From Axinella damicornis (lineage: Eukaryota > Porifera > Demospongiae > Axinellida > Axinellidae): a DNA stretch of 64,000 nt. The position numbers and the translations under genes are program-made. The stretch is from NCBI GenBank assembly GCA_963931865.1, contig OZ007509.1, forward strand, positions 9,309,625-9,373,624, given 5' to 3'. Of the stretch, positions 14,301 to 26,900 are shown piece after piece. The notes below the pieces were generated by a model. It did not search any database, had not been told where the DNA came from, and saw nothing but the letters and a program-made list of their open reading frames with translations. The first letter of the stretch is position 1, and the number at the start of each line of letters is the position of its first letter.

Positions 14301-17300
14301 ACCGCCATCCTGCATACCAGTAGAGAATGCTCACCGCCATCCTGTATACCAGAAAAGAATGCTCCACCGCCATCGTGTATACGTACCAAGTGCTGGAGCC
14401 GGGGGATGCGCTCTAAGAAGTATGGTAAGCACTACAGCTGCATGGGAAGAGTAAATCGAGAAGGACAATGTAAAATGTTGGCCTGAATTAAAAATCGAAT
14501 GCGAAACGCATTGAATGTGCATAGGGAAAGGATAGCCACATGTAAACTCACACTGTCTACAGGCTACGATGTTCCACTCCTACGTCTGTGGAGTAGAGAA
14601 TACTCCCCGCCATCCTGTATAGCAGAAGAGAATGCTCCACCGCCATCGTGTATACCAGAAGAGAATGCTCCACCGCCTTCGTGTATACGTACCCAGTGCT
14701 GGAGGCAGAGGATGCACTATAAGAAGTCTGGTAGGCACTACAGCTGCATGGGAAGAGTAAGTAGAGAACAACAACGTTGGCCTGAATTAAAAATGGAATG
14801 CGAAACGCATTGAATATGCATAGGGAAAGGATAGCCACATGTCAACTCACACTGTCTTCAGGCTACGTTGTTCCACTCCTACGTCTTCGGAGTAGAGAAT
14901 GCTCCACCACCATTCTGTATACCCGTAGAGAATGCTCCACCGCCATCCTGTATACCAGAAGAGAAAGCTCTACCGCCATCGTGTATACGTACCCAGTGCT
15001 GGAGAATACGTACCCAGTGCTGGAGCCGGGGGATGCGCTATAAGAAGTCTGTTAGGCACTACAGCTGCATAGGAAGAGTAAGTAGAGAAGGACAATTTGA
15101 AATCTTGCCCAGAATTAAAAATCGAATGCGAAACGCATAGAATATGCATAGGGAAAGGATAGCCACATGTCAACTCACACTGTCTCCAGGCTACGTTGTT
15201 CCACTCCTACGTCTTCGGAGTACAGAATGCTCCACCGCCATCCTGTATACCAGTAGAGAATGCTCACCGCCATCCTGTATACCAGAAGAGAATGCTCCAC
15301 CGCCATCATGTTTACGTACCAAGTGCTGGAGCCTGGGGATGCGCTATAAGAAGTATGGTAAGCACTACAGCTGCATGGGAAGAGTAAATCGAGAAGGACA
15401 ATGTAAAATGTTGGCCTGAATTAAAAATCGAATGCGAAACGCATTGAATGTGCATAGGGAAAGGATAGCCACATGTCAACTCACACTGTTACAAGCTACG
15501 ATGTTCCACTCCTACGTCTGTGGAGTAGAGAATGCTCCACCGCCATCCTGTATACCAGTAGAGAATGCTCCACCGCCATCCTGTATTCCAGAAGAGAATG
15601 CTCCACCACCATCGTGAATACGAACCCAGTGCTGGAGCCGGGGGATGCGCTATAAGAAGTCTGGTTGGCACTACAGCTGTATGAGAAGAGTAAGTAGAGA
15701 AGGACAATGTGAAACGTTGGCCTGAATAAAAAATTGAATGCGAAACGCATTGAATATGCATACGGAAAGGATAGCCACATGTCAACTCACACTGTCTCCA
15801 GGCTACGATGTTCCACTCCTACGTCTCCGGAGTAGAGAATGCTCCACCGCCATCCTGTATACCAATAGAGAATGCTCCACCGCCATCCTGTATACAAGTA
15901 GAGAATCCTCCACCGCCTTCCTGTATACCAGAAGAGAATGCTCCACCTCCATCGAGAATACGTACCCAGTGCTGGAGCCGGGGGATGCGCTATAAGAACT
16001 CTGGTAGGCACTACAGCTGCATGGGAAGAGTAAGTAGAGAACGACAATGTTGGCCTGAATTAAAAATGGAATGCGAAACGCATTGAATATGCATAGGGAA
16101 AGGATAGCCACATGTCAAGTCACGTGTCTCCAGGCGACGTTGTTCCACTACTACGTCTTCGGAGTAGAGAATGCTCCACCGCCATCCTTTATACAAGTAG
16201 AGAATGCTCCACCGCCATCCTGTATACCAGAAGAGAATGTTCCAACGCCATCGTGTATACGTACCCAGTGCTGTAGAATACGTACCCAGTGCTGGAGCCG
16301 GGGGATGCGCTATAAGAAGTCTGGTAGGCACTACAGCTGCATGGGAAGAGTAAGTAGAGAAGGACAATGTGAAATGTTGGCCTGAATTAAAATGGAAAGC
16401 GAAAGGCATTGAATATGCATAGGGAAAGGATAGCCACATGTCAACTCACACTGTCTCCAGGCTATGATGTTCCATTCCTACGTCTCCGGAGTAGAAAATG
16501 CTCCACCGCCATCCTGTATACAAGTAGAGAATGCTCCACCGCCATCCTGTAAACCAGAAGAGAATGCTCCACCACCATCGTGTATACGAACCCAGTGCTG
16601 GAGCCGGGGGATGCGCTATAAGAAGTCTGGTTGGCACTACAGCTGCATGGGAAGAGAAATTAGGGAAGGACAATGTGAAATGTTGGCCTTAATCAAAAAT
16701 CGAATGGGAAACGCATAGAATATGCATAGGGAAAGGATAACCACATGTCAACTCAAACTGTCTCCAGGCTACGATGTTCCACTCCTACGTCTCCGGAGTA
16801 GAGAATGCTCTACCGCCTTCCTGTATAAAAGTAGAGAATGCTCCACCGCCATCCTGTATACCAGACGAGAATGCTCCACCACCATCGTGTATACGAACCC
16901 AAGTGCTGGAGCCGGGGGATGCGCTATATGAAGTCTGGTGGCACTACAGCTGCATGAGAAGAGTAAGTAGAGAAGGACAATGTGAAACGTTGGCCTGAAT
17001 TAAAAATTGAATGCGAAACGCATTGAATATGCATACGGAAAGGATAGCCACATGTCAACTCACACTGTCTCCAGGCTACGATGTTCCACTCCTACGTCTC
17101 CGGAGTAGAGAATGCTCCACCGCCATCCTGAATACCAGTAGAGATTGCTCCACCGCCAACCTGTATACCAGAAGAGAATGCTCCAACGCCATCGTGTATA
17201 CCAGAAGAGAATGCTCCACCTCCATCGTGTATACCAGAAGAGAATGCTCCACCGCCATCGTGTATACGTACCCAGTGCTGGAGGCGGGGGATGCGCTATA

Positions 17301-20300
17301 AGAAGTCTGGTAGGCACTACAGCTGCATGGGTAGAGAAGTAGAGAAGGACAATTTGAAATGTTGGCCTGATTACAAATGGAATGCGAAACGCATTTAATA
17401 TGCATAGGGAAAGGATAGCCACATGTCAACTCACACTGTCTCCAGGCTACGATGTTCCACTCCTACGTCTCCAAAGTAGAGAATTCCCAACCGCCATCCT
17501 GTATACCAGTAGAGAACGCTCCACCACCATCCTGTATACCAGAAGAGAATGCTCCACCGCCATCGTGTATACGTACCCAGTGCTGGAGCCGGGGGATGCG
17601 CTATAAGAAGTCTGGTGGGCACTACAGCTGCATGGGAAGAGTAAGTAGAGAACGACAATGTTGGCCTGAATTTAAAATGGAATGCGAAACGCATTAAATA
17701 TGCATAGGGAAAGAATAGCCACATGTCAAGTCACATGTCTCCAGGCGACGTTGTTCCACTACTACGTCTTCGGAGTAGAGAATGCTCCACCGCCATCCTG
17801 TATACAAGTAGAGAATGCTCCACCGCCATCCTGTATACCAGAAGAGAATGCTCCACCGCCTTCGTGTATACGTACCCAGTGCTGGAGCCGGGGGATGCAC
17901 CATAACAAGTCTGGTAGGCACTACAGCTGCATGGGAAGAGAAATTAGGGAAGGACAATGTGAAATGTTGGCCTGAATCAAAAATCGAATGGGAAACGCAT
18001 AGAATATGCATAGGGAAAGGATAACCACATGTCAACTCACACTGTCTCCAGGCTACGATGTTCCACTCCTACGTCTCCGGAGTAGTGAATGCTCCACCGC
18101 CATCCTGAATACCAGTAGAGATTGCTCCACCGCCAACCTGTATACCAGAAGAGAATGCTCCAACGCCATCGTGTATACCAGAAGAGAATGCTCCACCTCC
18201 ACCGTGTATACCAGAAGAGAATGCTCCACCGCCATCGTGTATACGTACCCAGTGCTGGAGGCGGGGGATGCGCTATAAGAAGTCTGGTAGGCACTACAGC
18301 TGCATGGGAAGAGTAAGTAGAGAACGACAATGTTGGCCTGAATTAAAAATGGAATGTGAAACGCATTGAATATGCATAGGGAAAGGATAGCCACATGTCA
18401 ACTCACACTGTATCCAGGCTACGTTGTTCCACTCCTACGCCTTCGGAGTAGAGAACGCTCCACCGCCATCCTGTATACCAGTAGAAAATACTCCACCGCC
18501 ATCCTGTATACCAGAAGAGAATGCTCCACCGCCATCGTGTATACGTACCCAGTGCTGTAGAATACGTACCCAGTGCTGGAGCCGTGGGATGCGCCATAAG
18601 AAGTCTGGTAGGCACTACAGCTGCATGGGAAGAGAAATTAGGGAAGGACAATGTGAAATGTTGGCCTGAATCAAAAATCGAATGGGAAACGCATAGAATA
18701 TGCAAAGGGAAAGGATAACCACATGTCAACTCACACTGTCTCCAGGCTACGATGTTCCACTCCTACGTCTCCGGAGTAGAGAATGCTCTACCGCCTTCCT
18801 GTATAAAAGTAGAGAATGCTCCACCGCCATCCTGTATACCAGAAGAGAATGCTCCACCACCATCGTGTATACGAACCCAAGTGCTGAAGCCGGGGGATGC
18901 GCTATAAGAAGTCTGGTGGCACTACAGCTGCATGGGAAGAGTAAGTAGAGAAGGACAATGTGAAACGTTGGCCTGAATTAAAAATTGAATGCGAAACGCA
19001 TTGAATATGCATACGGAAAGGATAGCCACATGTCAACTCACACTGTCTCCAGGCTACGATGTTCCACTCCTACGTCTCCGGAGTAGAGAATGCTCCACCG
19101 CCATCCTGAATACCAGTAGAGATTGCTCCACCGCCAACCTGTATACCAGAAGAGAATGCTCCAACGCCATCGTGTATACCAAAAGAGAATGCTCCACCTC
19201 CATCGTGTATACCAGAAGAGAATGCTCCACCGCCATCGTCTATACGTACCCAGTGCTGGAGGCGGGGGATGCGCTATAAGAAGTCTGGTAGGCACTACAG
19301 CTGCATGGGAAGAGTAAGTAGAGAACGACAATGTTGGCCTGAATTAAAAATGGAATGTGAAACGCATTGAATATGCATAGGGAAAGGATAGCCACATGTC
19401 AACTCACACTGTATCCAGGCTACGTTGTTCCACTCCTACGCCTTTGGAGTAGAGAATGCTCCACCGCCATCCTGTATACCAGTAGAAAATACTCCACTGC
19501 CATCCTGTATACCAGAAGAGAATGCTCCACCGCCATCGTGTATACCAGAAGAGAATGCTCCACCGCCATCGTGTATACGTACCCAGTGCTGGAGCCAGAG
19601 GATGCGCTATAAGAAGTCTGGTAGGCACTACAGTTGCATGGGAAGAGTAAGTAGAGAAGGACAATGTGAAATGTTGTCCTGAATTAAAAATGGAATGCGA
19701 AACGCATTGAATATGCATAGGTAAAGGATAGCCACATGTCAACTCACACTGTATCCAGGCTACGTTGTTCCACTCCTACGCCTTCGGAGTAGAGAATGCT
19801 CCACCGCCATCCTGTATACCAGTAGAGATTGCTCCACCGCCAACCTGTATACCAGAAGAGAATGCTCCACCGCCATCGTGTATACCAGAAGAGAATGCTC
19901 CACCGCCATCGTGTATACCAGAAGAGAATGCTCCACCGCCATCGTGTATACGTACCCAGTGGTGGAGGCGGGGGATGCGCTATAAGAAGTCTGGTAGGCA
20001 CTACAGCTGCATGGGAAGAGTAAGTAGAGAACGACAATGTTGGCCTGAATAAAAAATTAAATGCGAAACGCATTGAATATGCATAGGGAAAGGATAGCCA
20101 CATGTCAACTCACACTGTCTCCAGGCAACGTTTTTCCACTCCTACGTCTTCGGAGTAGAGAATGCTCCACCGCCATCCTGCATACCAGTAGAGAATGCTC
20201 ACCGCCATCCTGTATACCAGAAAAGAATGCTCCACCGCCATCGTGTATACGTACCAAGTGCTGGAGCCGGGGGATGCGCTCTAAGAAGTATGGTAAGCAC

Positions 20301-21546
20301 TACAGCTGCATGGGAAGAGTAAATCGAGAAGGACAATGTAAAATGTTGGCCTGAATTAAAAATCGAATGCGAAACGCATTGAATGTGCATAGGGAAAGGA
20401 TAGCCACATGTAAACTCACACTGTCTACAGGCTACGATGTTCCACTCCTACGTCTGTGGAGTAGAGAATACTCCCCGCCATCCTGTATAGCAGAAGAGAA
20501 TGCTCCACCGCCATCGTGTATACCAGAAGAGAATGCTCCACCGCCTTCGTGTATACGTACCCAGTGCTGGAGGCAGAGGATGCACTATAAGAAGTCTGGT
20601 AGGCACTACAGCTGCATGGGAAGAGTAAGTAGAGAACAACAACGTTGGCCTGAATTAAAAATGGAATGCGAAACGCATTGAATATGCATAGGGAAAGGAT
20701 AGCCACATGTCAACTCACACTGTCTTCAGGCTACGTTGTTCCACTCCTACGTCTTCGGAGTAGAGAATGCTCCACCACCATTCTGTATACCCGTAGAGAA
20801 TGCTCCACCGCCATCCTGTATACCAGAAGAGAAAGCTCTACCGCCATCGTGTATACGTACCCAGTGCTGGAGAATACGTACCCAGTGCTGGAGCCGGGGG
20901 ATGCGCTATAAGAAGTCTGTTAGGCACTACAGCTGCATAGGAAGAGTAAGTAGAGAAGGACAATTTGAAATCTTGCCCAGAATTAAAAATCGAATGCGAA
21001 ACGCATAGAATATGCATAGGGAAAGGATAGCCACATGTCAACTCACACTGTCTCCAGGCTACGTTGTTCCACTCCTACGTCTTCGGAGTACAGAATGCTC
21101 CACCGCCATCCTGTATACCAGTAGAGAATGCTCACCGCCATCCTGTATACCAGAAGAGAATGCTCCACCGCCATCATGTTTACGTACCAAGTGCTGGAGC
21201 CTGGGGATGCGCTATAAGAAGTATGGTAAGCACTACAGCTGCATGGGAAGAGTAAATCGAGAAGGACAATGTAAAATGTTGGCCTGAATTAAAAATCGAA
21301 TGCGAAACGCATTGAATGTGCATAGGGAAAGGATAGCCACATGTCAACTCACACTGTCTACAAGCTACGATGTTCCACTCCTACGTCTGTGGAGTAGAGA
21401 ATGCTCCACCGCCATCCTGTATACCAGTAGAGAATGCTCCACCGCCATCCTGTATTCCAGAAGAGAATGCTCCACCACCATCGTGAATACGAACCCAGTG
21501 CTGGAGCCGGGGGATGCGCTATAAGAAGTCTGGTTGGCACTACAGC
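8393..21546. repeat. Higher-order block of ~6.5 kb in tandem, two copies plus the start of a third
   Basis: Copy 1 runs from about 8393 to 14930, copy 2 from about 14931 to 20798, and the start of a third from about 20799 to 21546. Landmarks at 8606/15144, 9200/15738 and 10473/17011 keep an offset of 6538. From about 11814 onward the offset becomes 5868 (12138/18006, 14193/20061, 15144/21012). The 670-bp difference is explained by an extra tandem block in copy 1: 10844-11513 is repeated at 11514-12183. The copies differ by only scattered bases, so the duplication is recent compared with monomer divergence. Confidence 0.85.
13924..14088 (+). repeat. Five-copy run of the 33-bp satellite subrepeat
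   Basis: The core GAGAATGCTCCACCGCCATC recurs every 33 bp five times within one monomer, whereas most monomers have three. Five copies also occur near 10570-10735, and again at 19792-19956 as the duplicate of this run. Copy number varies in exact 33-bp steps, as expected for slippage or unequal exchange at this inner level of the repeat. Confidence 0.9.
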
Positions 21547-21599
21547 TGCATGGGAAGAGTAAGTAGGGAAGGACAATGTGAAATGTTGGCCTGAATTAA

Positions 21600-24500
21600 A
21601 AATCGAATGCGAAACGCATAGAATATGCATAGGGAAAGGATAGCCACATGTCAACTCACACTGTCTCCAGGCTACGTTGTTCCACTCCTACGTCTTCGGA
21701 GTAGAGAATTCTCCACCGCCATCCTGTATACCAGTAGAGAATGCTCACCGCCATCCTGTATACCAGAAGAGAATGCTCCACCACCATCGTGTATACGTAC
21801 CCAGTGCTGGAGCCGGGGGATGCGCTATAAGAAGTCTGGTAGGCACTACAGCTGCATGGGAAGAGTAAGTAGAGAAGGACAATGTAAAATGTTGGCCTGA
21901 ATTAAAATCGAACGCGAAACGCATTGAATGTGCATAGGGAAAGGATAGCCACATGTCAACTCACACTGTCTCCAGGCTACGATGTTCCATTCCTACGTCT
22001 AGGGAGTAGAGAATGCTCCACCGCCATCCTGTACTCCAGTAGAGAATGCTCCACCGCCATCCTGTATTCCAGAAGAGAATGCTCCACCACCATCGTGTAT
22101 ACGAACCCAGTGCTGGAGCCGGGGGATGCGCTATAAGAAGTCTGGTTGGCACTACAGCTGCATGGGAAGAGTAAGTAGGGAAGGACAATGTGAAATGTTG
22201 GCCTGAATTAAAAATCGAATGGGAAACGCATAGAATATGCATAGGGAAAGGATAGCCACATGTCAACTCACACTGTCTCCAGGTTACGATGTTCCACTCC
22301 TTCGTCTCTGGAGTAGAGAATGCCCAACCGCCATCCTGTATACCAGTAGAGAACGCTCCACCACCATCCTGTATACCAGAAGAGAATGCTCCACCGCCAT
22401 CGTGTATACGTACCCAGTGCTGGAGCCAGGGGATGCGCTATAAGAAGTCTGGTAGGCACTACAGCTGCATGGGAAGAGTAAGTAGAGAAGGACAATGTAA
22501 AATGTTGGCCTGAATTAAAATCGAATGCGAAACGCATTGAATGTGCATAGGGAAAGGATAGCCACATGTCAACTCACACTGTCTACAGGCTACAATGTTC
22601 CACTCCTACGTCTGTGGAGTAGAGAATACTCCACCGCCATCCTCTATACCTGTAGAAAATGCTCCACCACCATCCTGTATACCAGAAGAGAATGCTCCAC
22701 CGCCATCGTGTATACGTACCCTGTGCTGGAGGCGGGGGATGCGCTATAAGAAGTGTGGTAGGCACTACAGCTGCATGGGAAGAGTAAGTAGAGAAGGACA
22801 ATGTGAAATGTTGGCCTGAATTAAAAATGAAAAGCGAAACGCATTGAATATGCATAGGGAAAGGATAGCCACATGTCAACTCACACTGTCTCCAGGCTAT
22901 GATGTTCCATTCCTACGTCTCCGGAGTAGAAAATGCTCCACCGCTATCATGTATACCAGTAGAGAATGCTCCACCGCCATCCTGTATACCAGAAGAGAAT
23001 GCTCCACCACCATCGTATATACGAACCCAGTGCTGGAGCCGGGGGATGCGCTATAAGAAGTCTGGTTGGCACTACAGCTGCATGGGAAGAGTAAGTAGGG
23101 AAGGACAATGTGAAATGATGGCCTGAATTAAAAATCGAATGCGAAACGCATAGAATATGCATAGGGAAAGGATAGCCACATGTCAACTCACACTGTCTCC
23201 AGGCTACGTTGTTCCACTCCTACGTCTTCGGAGTAGAGAATTCTCCACCGCCATCCTGTATACCAGTAGAGAATGCTCACCGCCATCCTGTATACCAGAA
23301 GAGAATGCTCCACCACCATCGTGTATACGTACCCAGTGCTGGAGCCGGGGGATGCGCTATAAGAAGTCTGGTAGGCACTACAGCTGCATGGGAAGAGTAA
23401 GTAGAGAAGGACAATGTAAAATGTTGGCCTGAATTAAAATCGAACGCGAAACGCATTGAATGTGCATAGGGAAAGGATAGCCACATGTCAACTCACACTG
23501 TCTCCAGGCTACGATGTTCCATTCCTACGTCTAGGGAGTAGAGAATGCTCCACCGCCATCCTGTACTCCAGTAGAGAATGCTCCACCGCCGTCCTGTATT
23601 CCAGAAGAGAATGCTCCACCACCATCGTGTATACGAACCCAGTGCTGGAGCCGGGGGATGCGCTATAAGAAGTCTGGTTGGCACTACAGCTGCATGGGAA
23701 GAGTAAGTAGGGAAGGACAATGTGAAATGTTGGCCTGAATTAAAAATCGAATGGGAAACGCATAGAATATGCATAGGGAAAGGATAGCCACATGTCAACT
23801 CACACTGTCTCCAGGTTACGATGTTCCACTCCTTCGTCTCTGGAGTAGAGAATGCCCAACCGCCATCCTGTATACCAGTAGAGAACGCTCCACCACCATC
23901 CTGTATACCAGAAGAGAATGCTCCACCGCCATCGTGTATACGTACCCAGTGCTGGAGCCAGGGGATGCGCTATAAGAAGTCTGGTAGGCACTACAGCTGC
24001 ATGGGAAGAGTAAGTAGAGAAGGACAATGTAAAATGTTGGCCTGAATTAAAATCGAATGCGAAACGCATTGAATGTGCATAGGGAAAGGATAGCCACATG
24101 TCAACTCACACTGTCTACAGGCTACAATGTTCCACTCCTACGTCTGTGGAGTAGAGAATACTCCACCGCCATCCTCTATACCTGTAGAAAATGCTCCACC
24201 ACCATCCTGTATACCAGAAGAGAATGCTCCACCGCCATCGTGTATACGTACCCTGTGCTGGAGGCGGGGGATGCGCTATAAGAAGTGTGGTAGGCACTAC
24301 AGCTGCATGGGAAGAGTAAGTAGAGAAGGACAATGTGAAATGTTGGCCTGAATTAAAAATGAAAAGCGAAACGCATTGAATATGCATAGGGAAAGGATAG
24401 CCACATGTCAACTCACACTGTCTCCAGGCTATGATGTTCCATTCCTACGTCTCCGGAGTAGAAAATGCTCCACCGCCATCATGTATACCAGTAGAGAATG

Positions 24501-26900
24501 CTCCACCGCCATCCTGTATACCAGAAGAGAATGCTCCACCACCATCGTATATACGAACCCAGTGCTGGAGCCGGGGGATGCGCTATAAGAAGTCTGGTTG
24601 GCACTACAGCTGCATGGGAAGAGATATTAGGGAAGGACAATGTGAAATGTTGGCCTGAATCAAAAATCGAATGGGAAACGCATAGAATATGCATAGGGAA
24701 AGTATAGCCACATGTCAACTCACACTGTCTCCAGGTTACGATGTTCCACTCCGTCTCTGGAGTAGAGAACGCCCAACCGCCATCCTGTATACCAGTAGAG
24801 AACGCTCCACCACCATCCTGTATACCAGAAGAGAATGCTCCACCGCCATCGTGTATACGTACCCAGTGCTGGAGCCAGGGGATGCGCTATAAGAAGTCTG
24901 GCAGGCACTACAGCTGCATGGGAAGAGTAAGTAGAGAACGACAATGTTGGCCTGAATGAAAAATGGAATGCGAAACGCATTGAATATGCATAGGGAAAGG
25001 ATAGCCACATGTCAAGTCACATGTCTCCAGGCAACGTTGTTCCACTCCTACGTCTTCGGAGTAGAGAATGCTCCACCGCCATCCTGTATACAAGTAGAGA
25101 ATGCTCCACCGCCATCCGGTATACAAGTAGAGAATGCTCCACCGCCATCCTGTATACCAGAAGAGAATGCTCCACCGCCATAGTGTATACGTACCCAGTG
25201 CTGTAGAATACGTACCCAGTGCTGGAGCCGGGGGATGCGCTATAAGAAGTCTGGTAGGCACTACAACGGCATAGGAAGAGTAAGTAGAGAAGGACAATGT
25301 GAAATGTTGGCCTGAATTAAAAATCGAATGCGAAACGCATAGAATATGCATAGGGAAAGGATAGCCACATGTCAACTCACACTGTCTCCAGGCTACGTTG
25401 TTCCACTCCTACGTCTTCGGAGTAGAGAATTCTCCACCGCCATTCTGTATACCAGTAGAGAATGCTCACCGCCATCCTGTATACCAGAAGAGAATGCTCC
25501 ACCACCATCGTGTATACCTACCCAGTGCTGGAGCCGGGGGATGCGCTATAAGAAGTCTGGTAGGCACTACAGCTGCATGGGAAGAGTAAGCAGAGAAGGA
25601 CAATGTAAAATGTTGGCCTGAATTAAAATCGAACGCGAAACGCATTGAATGTGCATAGGGAAAGGATAGCCACATGTCAACTCACACTGTCTCCAGGCTA
25701 CGATGTTCCATTCCTACGTCTAGGGAGTAGAGAATGCTCCACCGCCATCCTGTATACCAGTAGAGAATGCTCCACCGCCATCCTGTATTCCAGAAGAGAA
25801 TGCTCCACCACCATCGTGTATACGAACCCAGTGCTGGAGCCGGGGGATGCGCTATAAGAAGTCTGGTTGGCACTACAGCTGCATGGGAAGAGTAAGTAGG
25901 GAAGGACAATGTGAAATGTTGGCCTGAATTAAAAATCGAATGGGAAACGCATAGAATATGCATAGGGAAAGGATAGCCACATGTCAACTCACACTGTCTC
26001 CAGGTTACGATGTTCCACTCCTTCGTCTCTGGAGTAGAGAATGCCCAACCGCCATCCTGTATACCAGTAGAGAACGCTCCACCACCATCCTGTATACCAG
26101 AAGAGAATGCTCCACCGCCATCGTGTATACGTACCCAGTGCTGGAGCCAGGGGATGCGCTATAAGAAGTCTGGTAGGCACTACAGCTGCATGGGAAGAGT
26201 AAGTAGAGAAGGACAATGTAAAATGTTGGCCTGAATTAAAATCGAATGCGAAACGCATTGAATGTGCATAGGGAAAGGATAGCCACATGTCAACTCACAC
26301 TGTCTACAGGCTACAATGTTCCACTCCTACGTCTGTGGAGTAGAGAATACTCCACCGCCATCCTCTATACCTGTAGAAAATGCTCCACCACCATCCTGTA
26401 TACCAGAAGAGAATGCTCCACCGCCATCGTGTATACGTACCCAGTGCTGGAGGCGGGGGATGCGCTATAAGAAGTGTGGTAGGCACTACAGCTGCATGGG
26501 AAGAGTAAGTAGAGAAGGACAATGTGAAATGTTGGCCTGAATTAAAAATGAAAAGCGAAACGCATTGAATATGCATAGGGAAAGGATAGCCACATGTCAA
26601 CTCACACTGTCTCCAGGCTATGATGTTCCATTCCTACGTCTCCGGAGTAGAAAATGCTCCACTGCCATCATGTATACCAGTAGAGAATGCTCCACCGCCA
26701 TCCTGTATACCAGAAGAGAATGCTCCACCACCATCGTATACACGAACCCAGTGCTGGAGCCGGGGGATGCGCTATAAGAAGTCTGGTTGGCACTACAGCT
26801 GCATGGGAAGAGATATTAGGGAAGGACAATGTGAAATGTTGGCCTGAATCAAAAATCGAATGGGAAACGCATAGAATATGCATAGGGAAAGTATAACCAC
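21600..26900. repeat. Higher-order block, period 1532 bp (five monomers), about three copies
   Basis: Landmarks 21625/23157, 21924/23456, 22237/23769, 22525/24057 and 22844/24376 share an offset of 1532. A third set at 25346, 25645, 25958, 26246 and 26565 is 2189 bp further on, because about 657 bp of other monomers (roughly 24700-25340) lies between. Part of the same material recurs near 33900-34770 at an offset of 8792, showing exchange over longer distances. Confidence 0.8.
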
